Below are positions 26,710 to 35,266 of a stretch of DNA of 64,000 nucleotides, in pieces. This DNA comes from Thermohalobaculum sp039028795 (GTDB lineage: Bacteria > Pseudomonadota > Alphaproteobacteria > Rhodobacterales > Rhodobacteraceae). The stretch's first letter is position 1. Each line of letters begins with the position of its first letter. A program made the position numbers and the translations under genes. Below the pieces are notes generated by a model. It saw nothing but the letters and a program-made list of their open reading frames with translations, ran no database searches and was not told where the DNA came from. The stretch spans positions 1 through 64,000 of the forward strand of contig JBCCHJ010000017.1 of the NCBI GenBank assembly GCA_039028795.1, given 5' to 3'.

Positions 26710-27325
26710 ACCAGCCTGTCCCGCATCCGCGCGCTGCCGAAGGAACGGGTCAGATGCTCTCGGGCTTTATGTGCATCTCTGGCTCCTGGCCGAACCGGCG
26801 CGGACAGGCGCGCGAACAAATTGCGCTTTTCTGGCAGACCGCTCCAAGCCTTAGGCCATCACCGCTGTCCCGTCTGATCTCTAACCCGGGGGGAACAGAT
26901 GGGCCGTTCGGGCCGTGACCGTGCTGGTGGAGCGACGGATTGGCAGGGCCGTCTACGGGCGGCATTCCGGCGTGCGTGCCCTGGACCTGTGTTTCACTGT
27001 TATGGCCAGCCATAGGAACCTTTCTGTTCGAACAACGCGTCGTCTGGCTTGGGCGTGGCAAGCCCGGCGATTTGACAACGCGTCAGATCTACACCTGGAT
27101 CAGAGGCTGTTGCGCAAACTTCCGTCCCAGCGTGCGCTGGGTCGAATTCTTCCGCGCCAAACGCCGGAATTGTCGGGTTAGCGATTAATTAAACGACAAA
27201 TGTCGTCACAGAAGTCGGCAGCCGCGAAGTCCGCTTGCGGAGGTTTGGGTGACCCTGATGATTGCGCCAGATTTTCAGCTGGCGGCACGTTTCAAAGCCT
27301 ATCCGCAGGGCCATCCGACCCTGGA
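26710..27325. other. 616-base stretch with no convincing gene
   Basis: Several short open frames exist on both strands (for example 26915-27181 and 26940-27188 on plus, 26750-27061 on minus), but none has a recognisable motif, signal or good start, and they overlap one another in different frames. A small palindrome CGACA-AA-TGTCG lies at 27194-27205. A degenerated gene between the LysR regulator and the FAD/GcvT gene is possible but not shown. Confidence 0.4.
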
Positions 27326-29746
27326 TCACCCGCGCATGCGGGCCGCGTTGGCATCCCAGATCGGGGCGTGCTGGATATGGGCGGCCAGGCGCTCGCCCAG
27401 TAGCTCGATTTCCCAGCCATCTTCGGCGCCTTCATGCTCCTTCGGGATGTAGCCGACAGCCATCGATTGGTCCGAGTTATGGGCGAACCCGCCCGAGGTC
27501 ACCCAACCGACGACCTCGCCATTCAGCCAGATCGGCTCGTCCCCGATCACATCCGCATCGCGCGCGGCAACCCGGAACGCCTTCAACCGGACAGATCCGC
27601 CATTGGCGCGTTCGGCCAGGGCGGCTTTCTTGCCGATGAATTCTGCGTCTTTCTCGTAGGCGATAAAGCGGTCCAGCCCTGCCTCCAGCGGGCCGTATAA
27701 GGGGCGGTATTCCCGTGCCCAGCCACCGAAGTTTTTCTCCAACCGCATGGCGTTCAGGGCGCGCAGACCGAACATGCGGATGCCGAACTCTTCACCTGCT
27801 TCCATCAGCCGATCGAAGACATGGCGCTGGTATTCGGGCTTCATCCAGATCTCGTATCCCAGGTCTCCGGTGAACGAGACACGCCCGACGATGCAGGGGG
27901 CAAAGCCAAGCTCCATCCGGCGCACGGCCATGAATTTAAAGGCATTCTTGCCGACATCGTCGTGGGTCAGTTTCTCCAATACCTTGCGGGCATTCGGCCC
28001 AGCGATGGATAGGCCGACTAGGCCCAGACCCGTGGTCTCTAGCTCTACATCCGGGTCCATGTGCTGTTCGAACCAGCGCTTGTAATAGACCTCAGCCATG
28101 CCGGAGCCTGCCAGGAAGAACTCATTCTCGGCCAATGTGGCCAGCGACAGGTCCCCGATCAGCTTGCCGTCTTCTTTCAGCATGGGGGCCAGGGTCATCC
28201 GACCCACGTTCGGCACCTTGCAGGCCAGCATTTTATCCAGCCACGCCCGGGCGCCCGATCCGCGCACCATGAACTTGCAGAAGCCCGAGATTTCCATCAT
28301 GCCCACCGAGTCCCGCACGGCGGCAACTTCGGCTTTCACATGGTCAAAGTCCGTCGACCGGCGCCAGGAAAACACATCCTTCGTCCCGTCTGGGGAGAAC
28401 CACAGAGGCGCCTCCAGACCCCAGCTATCCCCCCACTGGGCGCCCATCGCGTCCAGCTTGTCGTAGATCGGGGTCGTTTTATAGGGGCGGCCCGCCTGCA
28501 GTTCCTCGTTCGGATACTTGATCGAGAAGCGACGGGAATAATTCTCCTGCACCTTCTTGTTGGTGTAGGCCATCGACGTCCAGTCGCCATAGCGGGCGAT
28601 GTCCATGGCCCAGACATCAAAGCCGGGATCGCCGTTGATCATCCACTGCGATAGGGCAAGGCCCACGCCGCCGCCCTGGCTGAACCCTGCCATCACGCCG
28701 CAGGCCGACCACATGCCAGGCATGCCCCGGATCGGTCCGATCAGCGGGTTGCCATCTGGGGCGAACGTGAACGGGCCGTTGATGATCTGTTTGATCCCTG
28801 CATTGCCAAAGGCCGGGAAGTGTTCGAACCCAACCTCCAGCGAGGGCGCAATCCGGTCGATATCGGGCTGCAGCAATTCATGTCCAAAGTCCCACGGCGT
28901 CTCGCGCTCGGACCACGGCACACAAGCCTTTTCATAGGTACCCATTAGCATCCCGCCGCGTTCCTGGCGCAGATACAATTCGCCATCGAAGTCGACGGCG
29001 TGCACGACCTCTTTGCCCGTCGAGGCATTGATCTCGGCAACCTCGGGCATGTCCTCGGTGATCAGGTACATGTGCTCCATGGCCAGGATTGGCAGCTCCA
29101 GGCCCAACATACGGCCAACCTCGCGCGCCCATAGGCCGCCAGCGTTGACAACATGCTGGCAGGTCACATTGCCCTTGTTGGTCACGACCTCCCATTCGCC
29201 GCTGGGCAGGCGATTGATCTCTTCGACCTTGGTGTGCGTGTGGATCTTGGCACCTTTGATCCGCGCCGATTTCGCATAGGCATGGGTGACGCCTGACGGG
29301 TCGAGGTGACCGTCCACCAGAGTCTCCAAACCACCCACGAAACAGGACGGATCCAAAAGAGGCATAATCTCTGCCGCCTCTTCCGGCGTGATCACCCGGC
29401 TTTCGATGTCCAGATATCGGCCTTTTGCCAGCGTCGATTTCAGCCAGTCAAAGCGTTCCTCGGTGGCCGCCATCATCACGCCGCCGGTCATGTGAAAGCC
29501 GGTGGCCTGACCGGACAGCTCTTCAATCTCTTTGTAAAGATCGATCGTGTACTTTTGCAGCTTGGCCACATTCGGATCGCCATTGATCGTATGGCAGCCG
29601 CCTGCCGCGTGCCAAGTGGATCCGGACGTCAACTCGTCCCGCTCCAACAACATCACATCGGTCCAGCCTTCGCGGGCCAGATGATACAGAACCGAGCAGC
29701 CGACAACGCCGCCCCCGATGACAACGACACGAGCCGTGGATTCCAT
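27326..29746 (-). CDS. FAD/GcvT-domain oxidoreductase (dimethylglycine/sarcosine dehydrogenase-like), copy A
   Basis: An 806-residue flavoprotein. The N-terminal DAO-type FAD domain begins VVVIGGGVVGCSVLYHLA and contains SGSTWHAAGG, whose His46 matches the residue that carries covalent FAD in dimethylglycine dehydrogenase. The C-terminal half is a folate-binding GcvT/aminomethyltransferase domain (FTGDLGYEIWMKPEY; LRALNAMRLEKNFGGW; GWVTSGGFAHN). The architecture predicts oxidative N-demethylation of a methylated amine, the one-carbon unit passing to tetrahydrofolate. Marine roseobacters carry many such paralogs acting on dimethylglycine, sarcosine or other N-methyl compounds; the substrate is not determinable. 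It is divergent from an amidohydrolase, 124 bases away, and has a close paralog at 31716-34124. Confidence 0.85.
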   Translation of the reverse strand: MESTARVVVIGGGVVGCSVLYHLAREGWTDVMLLERDELTSGSTWHAAGGCHTINGDPNVAKLQKYTIDLYKEIEELSGQATGFHMTGGVMMAATEERFDWLKSTLAKGRYLDIESRVITPEEAAEIMPLLDPSCFVGGLETLVDGHLDPSGVTHAYAKSARIKGAKIHTHTKVEEINRLPSGEWEVVTNKGNVTCQHVVNAGGLWAREVGRMLGLELPILAMEHMYLITEDMPEVAEINASTGKEVVHAVDFDGELYLRQERGGMLMGTYEKACVPWSERETPWDFGHELLQPDIDRIAPSLEVGFEHFPAFGNAGIKQIINGPFTFAPDGNPLIGPIRGMPGMWSACGVMAGFSQGGGVGLALSQWMINGDPGFDVWAMDIARYGDWTSMAYTNKKVQENYSRRFSIKYPNEELQAGRPYKTTPIYDKLDAMGAQWGDSWGLEAPLWFSPDGTKDVFSWRRSTDFDHVKAEVAAVRDSVGMMEISGFCKFMVRGSGARAWLDKMLACKVPNVGRMTLAPMLKEDGKLIGDLSLATLAENEFFLAGSGMAEVYYKRWFEQHMDPDVELETTGLGLVGLSIAGPNARKVLEKLTHDDVGKNAFKFMAVRRMELGFAPCIVGRVSFTGDLGYEIWMKPEYQRHVFDRLMEAGEEFGIRMFGLRALNAMRLEKNFGGWAREYRPLYGPLEAGLDRFIAYEKDAEFIGKKAALAERANGGSVRLKAFRVAARDADVIGDEPIWLNGEVVGWVTSGGFAHNSDQSMAVGYIPKEHEGAEDGWEIELLGERLAAHIQHAPIWDANAARMRG

Positions 29747-29870
29747 GGTGCAATCTCCCTTGGTTCGCTCGATCTAAGCATGGATCGCCTGGGCGGATGC
29801 AGTTTTCTCACCAATTTAGCGCCGGATTTGCGACAACTGGCGGACGCGGTTCAGACTGCAAGGGAAGTTT

Positions 29871-30686
29871 ATGCAAATCGTTGATGCACAGATCCACATT
29901 TGGGGTCAGGGGCTTCCCAGCAATGCAGCCCATATTCAGACGACCTCTTTTACTGCGGCAGAGGCGATCGCGATGATGGATCAGGCCGGTGTGGATGCCG
30001 CCGTGATCCATCCCCCTTCCTGGGATCCAAACTCGACCGAATTGGCCTTTCAGGCTGTGCAGGACTATCCTGGCCGCTTCGCGATTATGGCGGACTTGGA
30101 TCTGGATGATCTGGCGTCGCGGGATCGATTGGTGACGTGGCGGGATCAACCGGGCATGCTGGGGCTGAGGTATCTGTTCCTGGATGACCAAACGCGTCGC
30201 TTGACCGATGGATCGCTTGATTGGCTCTGGGCTGGGGCCCAGGAACACGGCATCCCCATTGCAATGCTTGCCACGGGCTCCGAGGCAGTGATTGGCCAGA
30301 TCGCCGAACGTCACCCGGGCCTACGGTTGACCATCGACCACTTAGGCGGGCGCGGCGGGAATACGACGCTGAAGGACCACGCCGCCATGGCGCACATGCC
30401 GGACCTGCTGGCCCTGGCCCGTCACCCCAACATCGCGGTCAAAGTCACGGGCGCGCCCGGCTATTCAGCCCAGGAGTACCCATTCCCAATCATGTCAGAT
30501 TACATGCGCCAGATCTTCGATGCCTTCGGCCCCAAGCGTACCTTTTGGGGCACCGACATCACCAAAATGCCCTGCACTTGGACCCAGTGCATCACTCAGT
30601 TCACCGAAGAGATGCCGTGGCTCAACCGTGAAGATCTTGAATGGGTGATGGGCAAAGCCGTGCGGGACTGGTGGGAGTGGCGGTAG
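29871..30686 (+). CDS. Amidohydrolase family protein (amidohydro-rel / TIM-barrel hydrolase)
   Basis: A 271-residue metal-dependent hydrolase of the amidohydrolase-2 type (lactonase/decarboxylase-like). The N-terminus MQIVDAQIHIWGQG corresponds to the HxH metal motif, but its first His is Gln, as in a known subfamily with DxQxHxW. Other barrel ligands are visible: TIDHLGGR, KVTGAPGY and FWGTDITKMPCTW with the terminal Asp. Divergent from the FAD/GcvT gene, it may act on the same compound or a product. Lactone hydrolysis or decarboxylation is possible; neither is proven. Confidence 0.75.
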   Translation: MQIVDAQIHIWGQGLPSNAAHIQTTSFTAAEAIAMMDQAGVDAAVIHPPSWDPNSTELAFQAVQDYPGRFAIMADLDLDDLASRDRLVTWRDQPGMLGLRYLFLDDQTRRLTDGSLDWLWAGAQEHGIPIAMLATGSEAVIGQIAERHPGLRLTIDHLGGRGGNTTLKDHAAMAHMPDLLALARHPNIAVKVTGAPGYSAQEYPFPIMSDYMRQIFDAFGPKRTFWGTDITKMPCTWTQCITQFTEEMPWLNREDLEWVMGKAVRDWWEWR

Positions 30687-30756
30687 GAGTTAGGCCCGCC
30701 TGATCTGTTATCCGAGCATGTTAACGAATAAGCCTCGAACCTATCCGGGCGTGAGC

Positions 30757-31572
30757 CTATCCTTCGGCCCGTTTCATCTGCTGATGCTCGTCCTCGACCA
30801 GACCGATTTTCCAGTACCCCGAAACATAGGCATCTCCTTTGGGTAAGGCCTTCTCGCGATGCATCATCTCGCGCAGCGGTTTGATCGCCCCGGACTCGCC
30901 TGCAATGCAGGTCTGCACCCGACCTTCCGGCCAATCGAGCGAACGGATCAGGTTTTCCTGCGCAGACGAAGATTTATGCGGATCGGGATGGACGAGCCAG
31001 TGCATCTCGATGCCATCGGGAGCATCAATCTCCTGACGATCCTCAGGCGATGTGATCTCGAATATTGCGATACCTTTTGCATCCCTGGGCATTGCCTCCA
31101 AGGTTGCCGCAGCCACCGGGATCGCCGAAGGATCGGCAGCCACCAGGTACCAGTCCGCCTCGAAATGCGTGACCTTGGGGCCGCTTGGGCCTGCAAAACC
31201 CAGAAAGTCGCCCGGTTTCGCGCGTCCGGCCCAGGCAGAGGCAGGACCGTTATCGCCATGCGCCACAAAATCTATGGTGAGGCACTGCTCTGCGGGATCA
31301 TAACGGCGCACCGTATAGGTTCGCCGCACAGGCGGTGGTCCATTGATTAGGCGGTCGGCAAAGGCCGCTCGGCTTTCGCCGGGTTCCGGTAGCATAAGCT
31401 TGCAGTTTCCGCCTTCGCGGCCTTCGGGGAACCCGTCCAGCTCCGGCCCCGTAAAGTCGACGCGGATCATATTTGGCGTCAGAAACCAAGCTTTCTCGAC
31501 GGTCAGAAGACGCGGTGGCGGGCGCCCGGAAACCTTTCGGACAACTTTCTTCAAGTCATTCATCAGAGGCAT
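30757..31572 (-). CDS. Siderophore-interacting protein (FAD-dependent ferric reductase)
   Basis: A 271-residue SIP-family protein. The FAD-binding barrel shows PVRRTYTVRRYDPAEQ and VDFTGPELDGF; the typical IDFVAHGDNGPASAWA and GFAGPSGPK follow; and the C-terminal NAD(P)H-binding domain has CIAGESGAIKPLREMMHRE and VSGYWKIGLVEDEH. Such proteins reduce ferric siderophores in the cytoplasm to release iron. An operator-like palindrome lies 29-49 bases upstream of the ATG, so iron-responsive control is plausible. No transporter adjoins. The ATG at 31572 is preceded by ACGGAAAA; a second Met is 3 codons in. Confidence 0.87.
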   Translation of the reverse strand: MPLMNDLKKVVRKVSGRPPPRLLTVEKAWFLTPNMIRVDFTGPELDGFPEGREGGNCKLMLPEPGESRAAFADRLINGPPPVRRTYTVRRYDPAEQCLTIDFVAHGDNGPASAWAGRAKPGDFLGFAGPSGPKVTHFEADWYLVAADPSAIPVAAATLEAMPRDAKGIAIFEITSPEDRQEIDAPDGIEMHWLVHPDPHKSSSAQENLIRSLDWPEGRVQTCIAGESGAIKPLREMMHREKALPKGDAYVSGYWKIGLVEDEHQQMKRAEG

Positions 31573-31600
31573 TTTTTCCGTTCCCGGTCTCAGCGCTTAA

Positions 31601-31621
31601 TTCCGATGGATATAATCGGAA
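31601..31621. promoter_or_regulatory. Palindromic operator candidate upstream of the siderophore-interacting gene
   Basis: TTCCGAT-GGATATA-ATCGGAA, a perfect 7-bp inverted repeat with a 7-base spacer and flanking TAA/TTA, lies 29-49 bases upstream of the ATG at 31572. Its position over the expected promoter suits a repressor. It does not match the Irr-type or iron-rhodo boxes I know, so the regulator is unknown. Confidence 0.45.
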
Positions 31622-31680
31622 ATTAAGGCGCCGCAACTGGGAGCAGGACGATTTTCGGAGGGAGAATTAACCGATCAGCT

Positions 31681-31707
31681 CTAAGTTTATCGGACGATCC
31701 GACTTAG
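31681..31707 (-). terminator. Bulged hairpin downstream of the second FAD/GcvT gene
   Basis: CTAAGT and ACTTAG arms (31681-31686, 31702-31707) enclose CGGA-CGA-TCCG, with a TTAT bulge on one side. It lies just past the stop of the minus-strand gene at 31716. No T-run follows on the minus strand, so this is a weak terminator candidate or a protein-binding site. Confidence 0.3.
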
Positions 31708-31715
31708 AAGAACGG

Positions 31716-34124
31716 TCATCCCCGCATCCGCGCCCCGTCCGCGTCGACCAATGGCGTCGTGTGGATGACCGCCTTGCGGCGTGACCCGAGGATCTCGATC
31801 TCAAATCCGGCCCCCTCTGCCACGCGTTCGCGCGGGATCAGCCCCAGGGCTACCGACTTCTTAGAGTAATGCGCGTACCCGCCCGAGGTGACAAAGCCGA
31901 TGACGTCCTCGCCATAAAAGATCGGCTCCCACGCCACAGCATCGGCGTCATCGGCGTCGACGATGAATGAGATCAACGCCCGGGCTGGCGGTGTCTCCCG
32001 CTCGGCCATCACCACATCGCGCCCAATGAAGTCGTTCTTCTTCCCGGAAATGAACCGGTCCAGCCCGGTTTCGGCGGGCGTGTAATCGGGCTTGAACTCA
32101 CGTAGCCAAGACCCGAAGAACTTCTCCAGTCGCAGGGACATCATCGCCCGCATCCCAAAGGGTCGCATGCCCAGATCGCCGCCATGGGCTGCCATGGCCT
32201 GATAGAGAGCCACCTGATGATCGGCGGCGCAATAAATCTCATACCCCAAGTCGCCGGTGTAGCTGACTCGTTGGATGCGCACAGGGATGTGGCCGATCTC
32301 GGCTTCATGTACGGACAGGAACCGGATTGCATCGTTCGACACATCCGTCCCCGTTAGACGGCCCAATAGATCCCGCGCATTTGGTCCGGCGATCTGGAAA
32401 CCGATCAGGGTCTTTGAGACATTCTCGATCTCCACGCCCTTCTCAGCATGGGCCAGGAACCAGCGCATATGATAGTTCTGCGCGGCATATGAGGCCGTCA
32501 GTTGCACCCTTTCTTCGCCAATCCGCGCCATTGTGAAATCGCCAATGATCTTGCCGCGCGGCGATAGCATCGGCGTCAGCGCCATGCGGCCCGGATCCGG
32601 CACCCGGTTCGCCATGATCCGGTTCAGCCAGTCGACGGCACTCGGCCCGCTGACGATGTATTTGCCGAAATTGTGGATCTCGTTGATGCCCACCGCTTCA
32701 CGCACCGCCTTGCATTCGTTCGCCACCGGCCAAAACGCGTTGGAGCGGCGGAAGGTTGGGAGCTCTTCCCGCTCCTGATCCAGGGGTGCGAAATAGTTCA
32801 CGTGCTCCATGCCGTAAGCGGCGCCAAAGACCGCGCGTTGGGCATCCCAGATGCCGTAGGCGGGCGTGGTCTCCAAAGGGCGGCCCACAGGCAGTTCTTC
32901 GTTCGGATAGCCGATGGAAAAGCGTCTTTGGTAATTCTCGGTCGACTTCAGCCGGGTATAGGGTTTTCCGGCCCAGTCACCGAACCGGGCCACATCCATG
33001 GCGTAGACATCTGTTTCCGTCTCGCCTTCGACCATCCATTCCGACAGCGCCTTGCCGACCCCGCCGCCTTGGCTGAAACCTGCCATCACGGCGGCTGCGG
33101 CCCATAGCCCGGGTTTTCCAGGGATCGGCCCGACCAATGGATTGCCGTCCGGCGCGAAGGTGAACGGCCCGTTGATCACCTGTTTGATCCCGGCGCGGCC
33201 CAACACGGGATAGCGACGGAAACTCGCTTCCAGCGGCTCTGCCACCCGGTCCATATCGTCGTTCAGCAGTTCATGCCCGAAGTCCCAGGGCGTGCCGTCC
33301 ACCGCCCACGGTACCGCATTCTGTTCGTATATTCCGATGCAGAGGCCTCGGCCTTCCTGGCGCAGGTAAGTCTCGCCCGCCGGGTCCATGACATGGGGCA
33401 GTTCTTCGTCGCGTTCATAGACCTCGGCGATTTCGTCGGTGATAAAGTACTGGTGCTCCATGGGATGCAGCGGTAGCCAGACGCCCATCATCGCGCCGAC
33501 CTCGCGTGCCCAGAGGCCAGCGGCATTGACCACGTGTTGGGCGCGGACCGTGCCGCCATCCGTCACGACATCCCATTCATCCCCGGCAGCGTTGATCGCG
33601 GTCACCGGCGTGCGCAGGATGATCTCGGCCCCGGCCATTTGCGCGGCCTTGGCATAGGCATGGGTGGTGCCGGAGGGATCCAAATGTCCATCCAACGGAT
33701 CATAGAGGCCGCCGATCACCCCATCGACATTGGTGATCGGTGACCGACGGGCGATTTCCTCCGGCCCGATGATTTCCGTCTCCAGCCCCATATAGCGGTG
33801 CTTGGCCCGCTCGGCGATCAGGAAATCCAGCCGGTCCTGATCGGTGGCGATGGTGACCCCGCCGACATGGTGCAGGCCGCAGCTCATACCGGTGATCTCT
33901 TCCAATTCCCGGTAAAGCCGGATCGTGTAACCCTGCAGGGCGGCCATATTGGTGTCGGAGTTCAGCGTGTGGAATCCGCCAGCGGCGTGCCAGGTGGACC
34001 CAGACGTCAGTTCGGACCGCTCGATAAGGCAGATATCCGTCCAGCCCAGCTTGGTCAGGTGATAGAGAACCGAACAGCCGACAACGCCGCCGCCGATGAT
34101 GACAACACGAGCAGAAGAGCGCAT
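31716..34124 (-). CDS. FAD/GcvT-domain oxidoreductase (dimethylglycine/sarcosine dehydrogenase-like), copy B
   Basis: An 802-residue paralog of the gene at 27326-29746, with the same layout. The FAD domain starts VVIIGGGVVGCSVLYHLT, with SGSTWHAAGG and His46 as the likely covalent FAD residue. The C-terminal GcvT fold shows YTGDLGYEIYCAADHQ, GMRAMMSLRLEKFFGSW and GFVTSGGYAHYSKKS. It probably demethylates a different N-methyl substrate, as the two copies differ substantially outside motifs. The ATG at 34124 follows GGAAAGGAGG, which decides the start over 31 further in-frame codons. No partner genes for folate chemistry adjoin. Confidence 0.85.
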   Translation of the reverse strand: MRSSARVVIIGGGVVGCSVLYHLTKLGWTDICLIERSELTSGSTWHAAGGFHTLNSDTNMAALQGYTIRLYRELEEITGMSCGLHHVGGVTIATDQDRLDFLIAERAKHRYMGLETEIIGPEEIARRSPITNVDGVIGGLYDPLDGHLDPSGTTHAYAKAAQMAGAEIILRTPVTAINAAGDEWDVVTDGGTVRAQHVVNAAGLWAREVGAMMGVWLPLHPMEHQYFITDEIAEVYERDEELPHVMDPAGETYLRQEGRGLCIGIYEQNAVPWAVDGTPWDFGHELLNDDMDRVAEPLEASFRRYPVLGRAGIKQVINGPFTFAPDGNPLVGPIPGKPGLWAAAAVMAGFSQGGGVGKALSEWMVEGETETDVYAMDVARFGDWAGKPYTRLKSTENYQRRFSIGYPNEELPVGRPLETTPAYGIWDAQRAVFGAAYGMEHVNYFAPLDQEREELPTFRRSNAFWPVANECKAVREAVGINEIHNFGKYIVSGPSAVDWLNRIMANRVPDPGRMALTPMLSPRGKIIGDFTMARIGEERVQLTASYAAQNYHMRWFLAHAEKGVEIENVSKTLIGFQIAGPNARDLLGRLTGTDVSNDAIRFLSVHEAEIGHIPVRIQRVSYTGDLGYEIYCAADHQVALYQAMAAHGGDLGMRPFGMRAMMSLRLEKFFGSWLREFKPDYTPAETGLDRFISGKKNDFIGRDVVMAERETPPARALISFIVDADDADAVAWEPIFYGEDVIGFVTSGGYAHYSKKSVALGLIPRERVAEGAGFEIEILGSRRKAVIHTTPLVDADGARMRG

Positions 34125-34356
34125 GAGATCCTCCCTTTCCAGCACCCAAGCAGATTCGGCGATCCGGCGCATCCGCATTCCGCCAATCGGCAGGCCGTTC
34201 GCGACGTTATGAACCAAAGGGCTGGGTATCTGCTCTGCAGGAAGTCTTTGCCAATCGCGCAGCCCTCAGGATAGACCCCCGGTAACGGGCCAGCTATCGC
34301 CAGCCAGTTTTCAGCGCAGTTGGACAATAGGCACTCCGTGAACGAGAGGGAATGCA

Positions 34357-35265
34357 TTGGTCGCAATCTTCGCGATGCTGGGCGCTTGCATCCTGCTTGC
34401 TGGCACGACGCTGATGGCCAAGATGCTGGGATCGGGGTCCGATGGCCTGGGCCTACACCCGTTGCAGATCACGTCCGGACGTTTTGTCTTCGCCTGGTTC
34501 GCGATAGCTGGTGTTGCTGCTGCAATGCGCCCGGACTTCAAGGGCATGTCTTGGGCCAATCACGTGGCCCGGTCGCTGTTGGGGTTTGCCTCTGGCACCT
34601 GCCTTTTCGCGGCAGCGGCGCTGATGCCGCTGGCCAGCGCGACGGCACTGTCCTTCCTGAGTCCGCTGATCACTATGGTCTGCGCGATGATCTTCCTGGC
34701 AGAGCGGGTCGGCCCTTGGCGGTGGTCTGCCGCGGTCATCGCGCTGATTGGCGCCTTCGTATTGACCGGCCCAGGCAGCGAGACCTTCCAGTGGGCGGCC
34801 TTGATCGCCATCGCAGCGGCGCTCTTCATGGGTGTGGAGGGGATCTTCATCAAGCGGCTCAGCGATACGGAACCGCCAGTCCGCATCTTGTTCGTCAACA
34901 ACTCCATAGGGGCAATCGTCGCAGTGACCGCGGCCCTGTTCGTTTGGCAATGGCCGACGACCGATGGCTGGCTGCTGTTGGCTGCCTTAGGCCTGACGAT
35001 GGTCACGGCCCAGGCGATGTTCATCCAGGCGATGAAGCGCGGCGATGCCAGCTTTCTGGTGCCGCTTTGGTACATGGTGCTGGTGATCGCCGGCGTCTTC
35101 GACTACGCGGTTTTCTCCGTAATCCCGTCGGTTCAAGCGATGATCGGTGCGGCGCTTATCGTGTGCGGTGCGATCATCATCTCGCTCAGGGGGCAAAATC
35201 GGCAAGCAGGCCGAGAAAGAACAAAACAGCGCCCGGAAAGGGCGGTCGCGCAGGAAAGGACCTGA
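34357..35265 (+). CDS. DMT/EamA family transporter
   Basis: A 302-residue inner-membrane protein with two EamA repeats and about ten hydrophobic segments (MLGACILLAGTTLMAKML, SATALSFLSPLITMVCAMI, GVFDYAVFSVIPSVQAM). The motif ALSFLSPLI with a following acidic EXX loop is typical of the drug/metabolite exporter superfamily. The TTG at 34357 has GAGAGGG 8 bases upstream; an ATG six codons in is the alternative. Its stop is 1 base from the ATG of the threonine ammonia-lyase gene, so export of an amino acid or derivative is a reasonable guess. Confidence 0.82.
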   Translation: MVAIFAMLGACILLAGTTLMAKMLGSGSDGLGLHPLQITSGRFVFAWFAIAGVAAAMRPDFKGMSWANHVARSLLGFASGTCLFAAAALMPLASATALSFLSPLITMVCAMIFLAERVGPWRWSAAVIALIGAFVLTGPGSETFQWAALIAIAAALFMGVEGIFIKRLSDTEPPVRILFVNNSIGAIVAVTAALFVWQWPTTDGWLLLAALGLTMVTAQAMFIQAMKRGDASFLVPLWYMVLVIAGVFDYAVFSVIPSVQAMIGAALIVCGAIIISLRGQNRQAGRERTKQRPERAVAQERT

Positions 35266-35266
35266 C

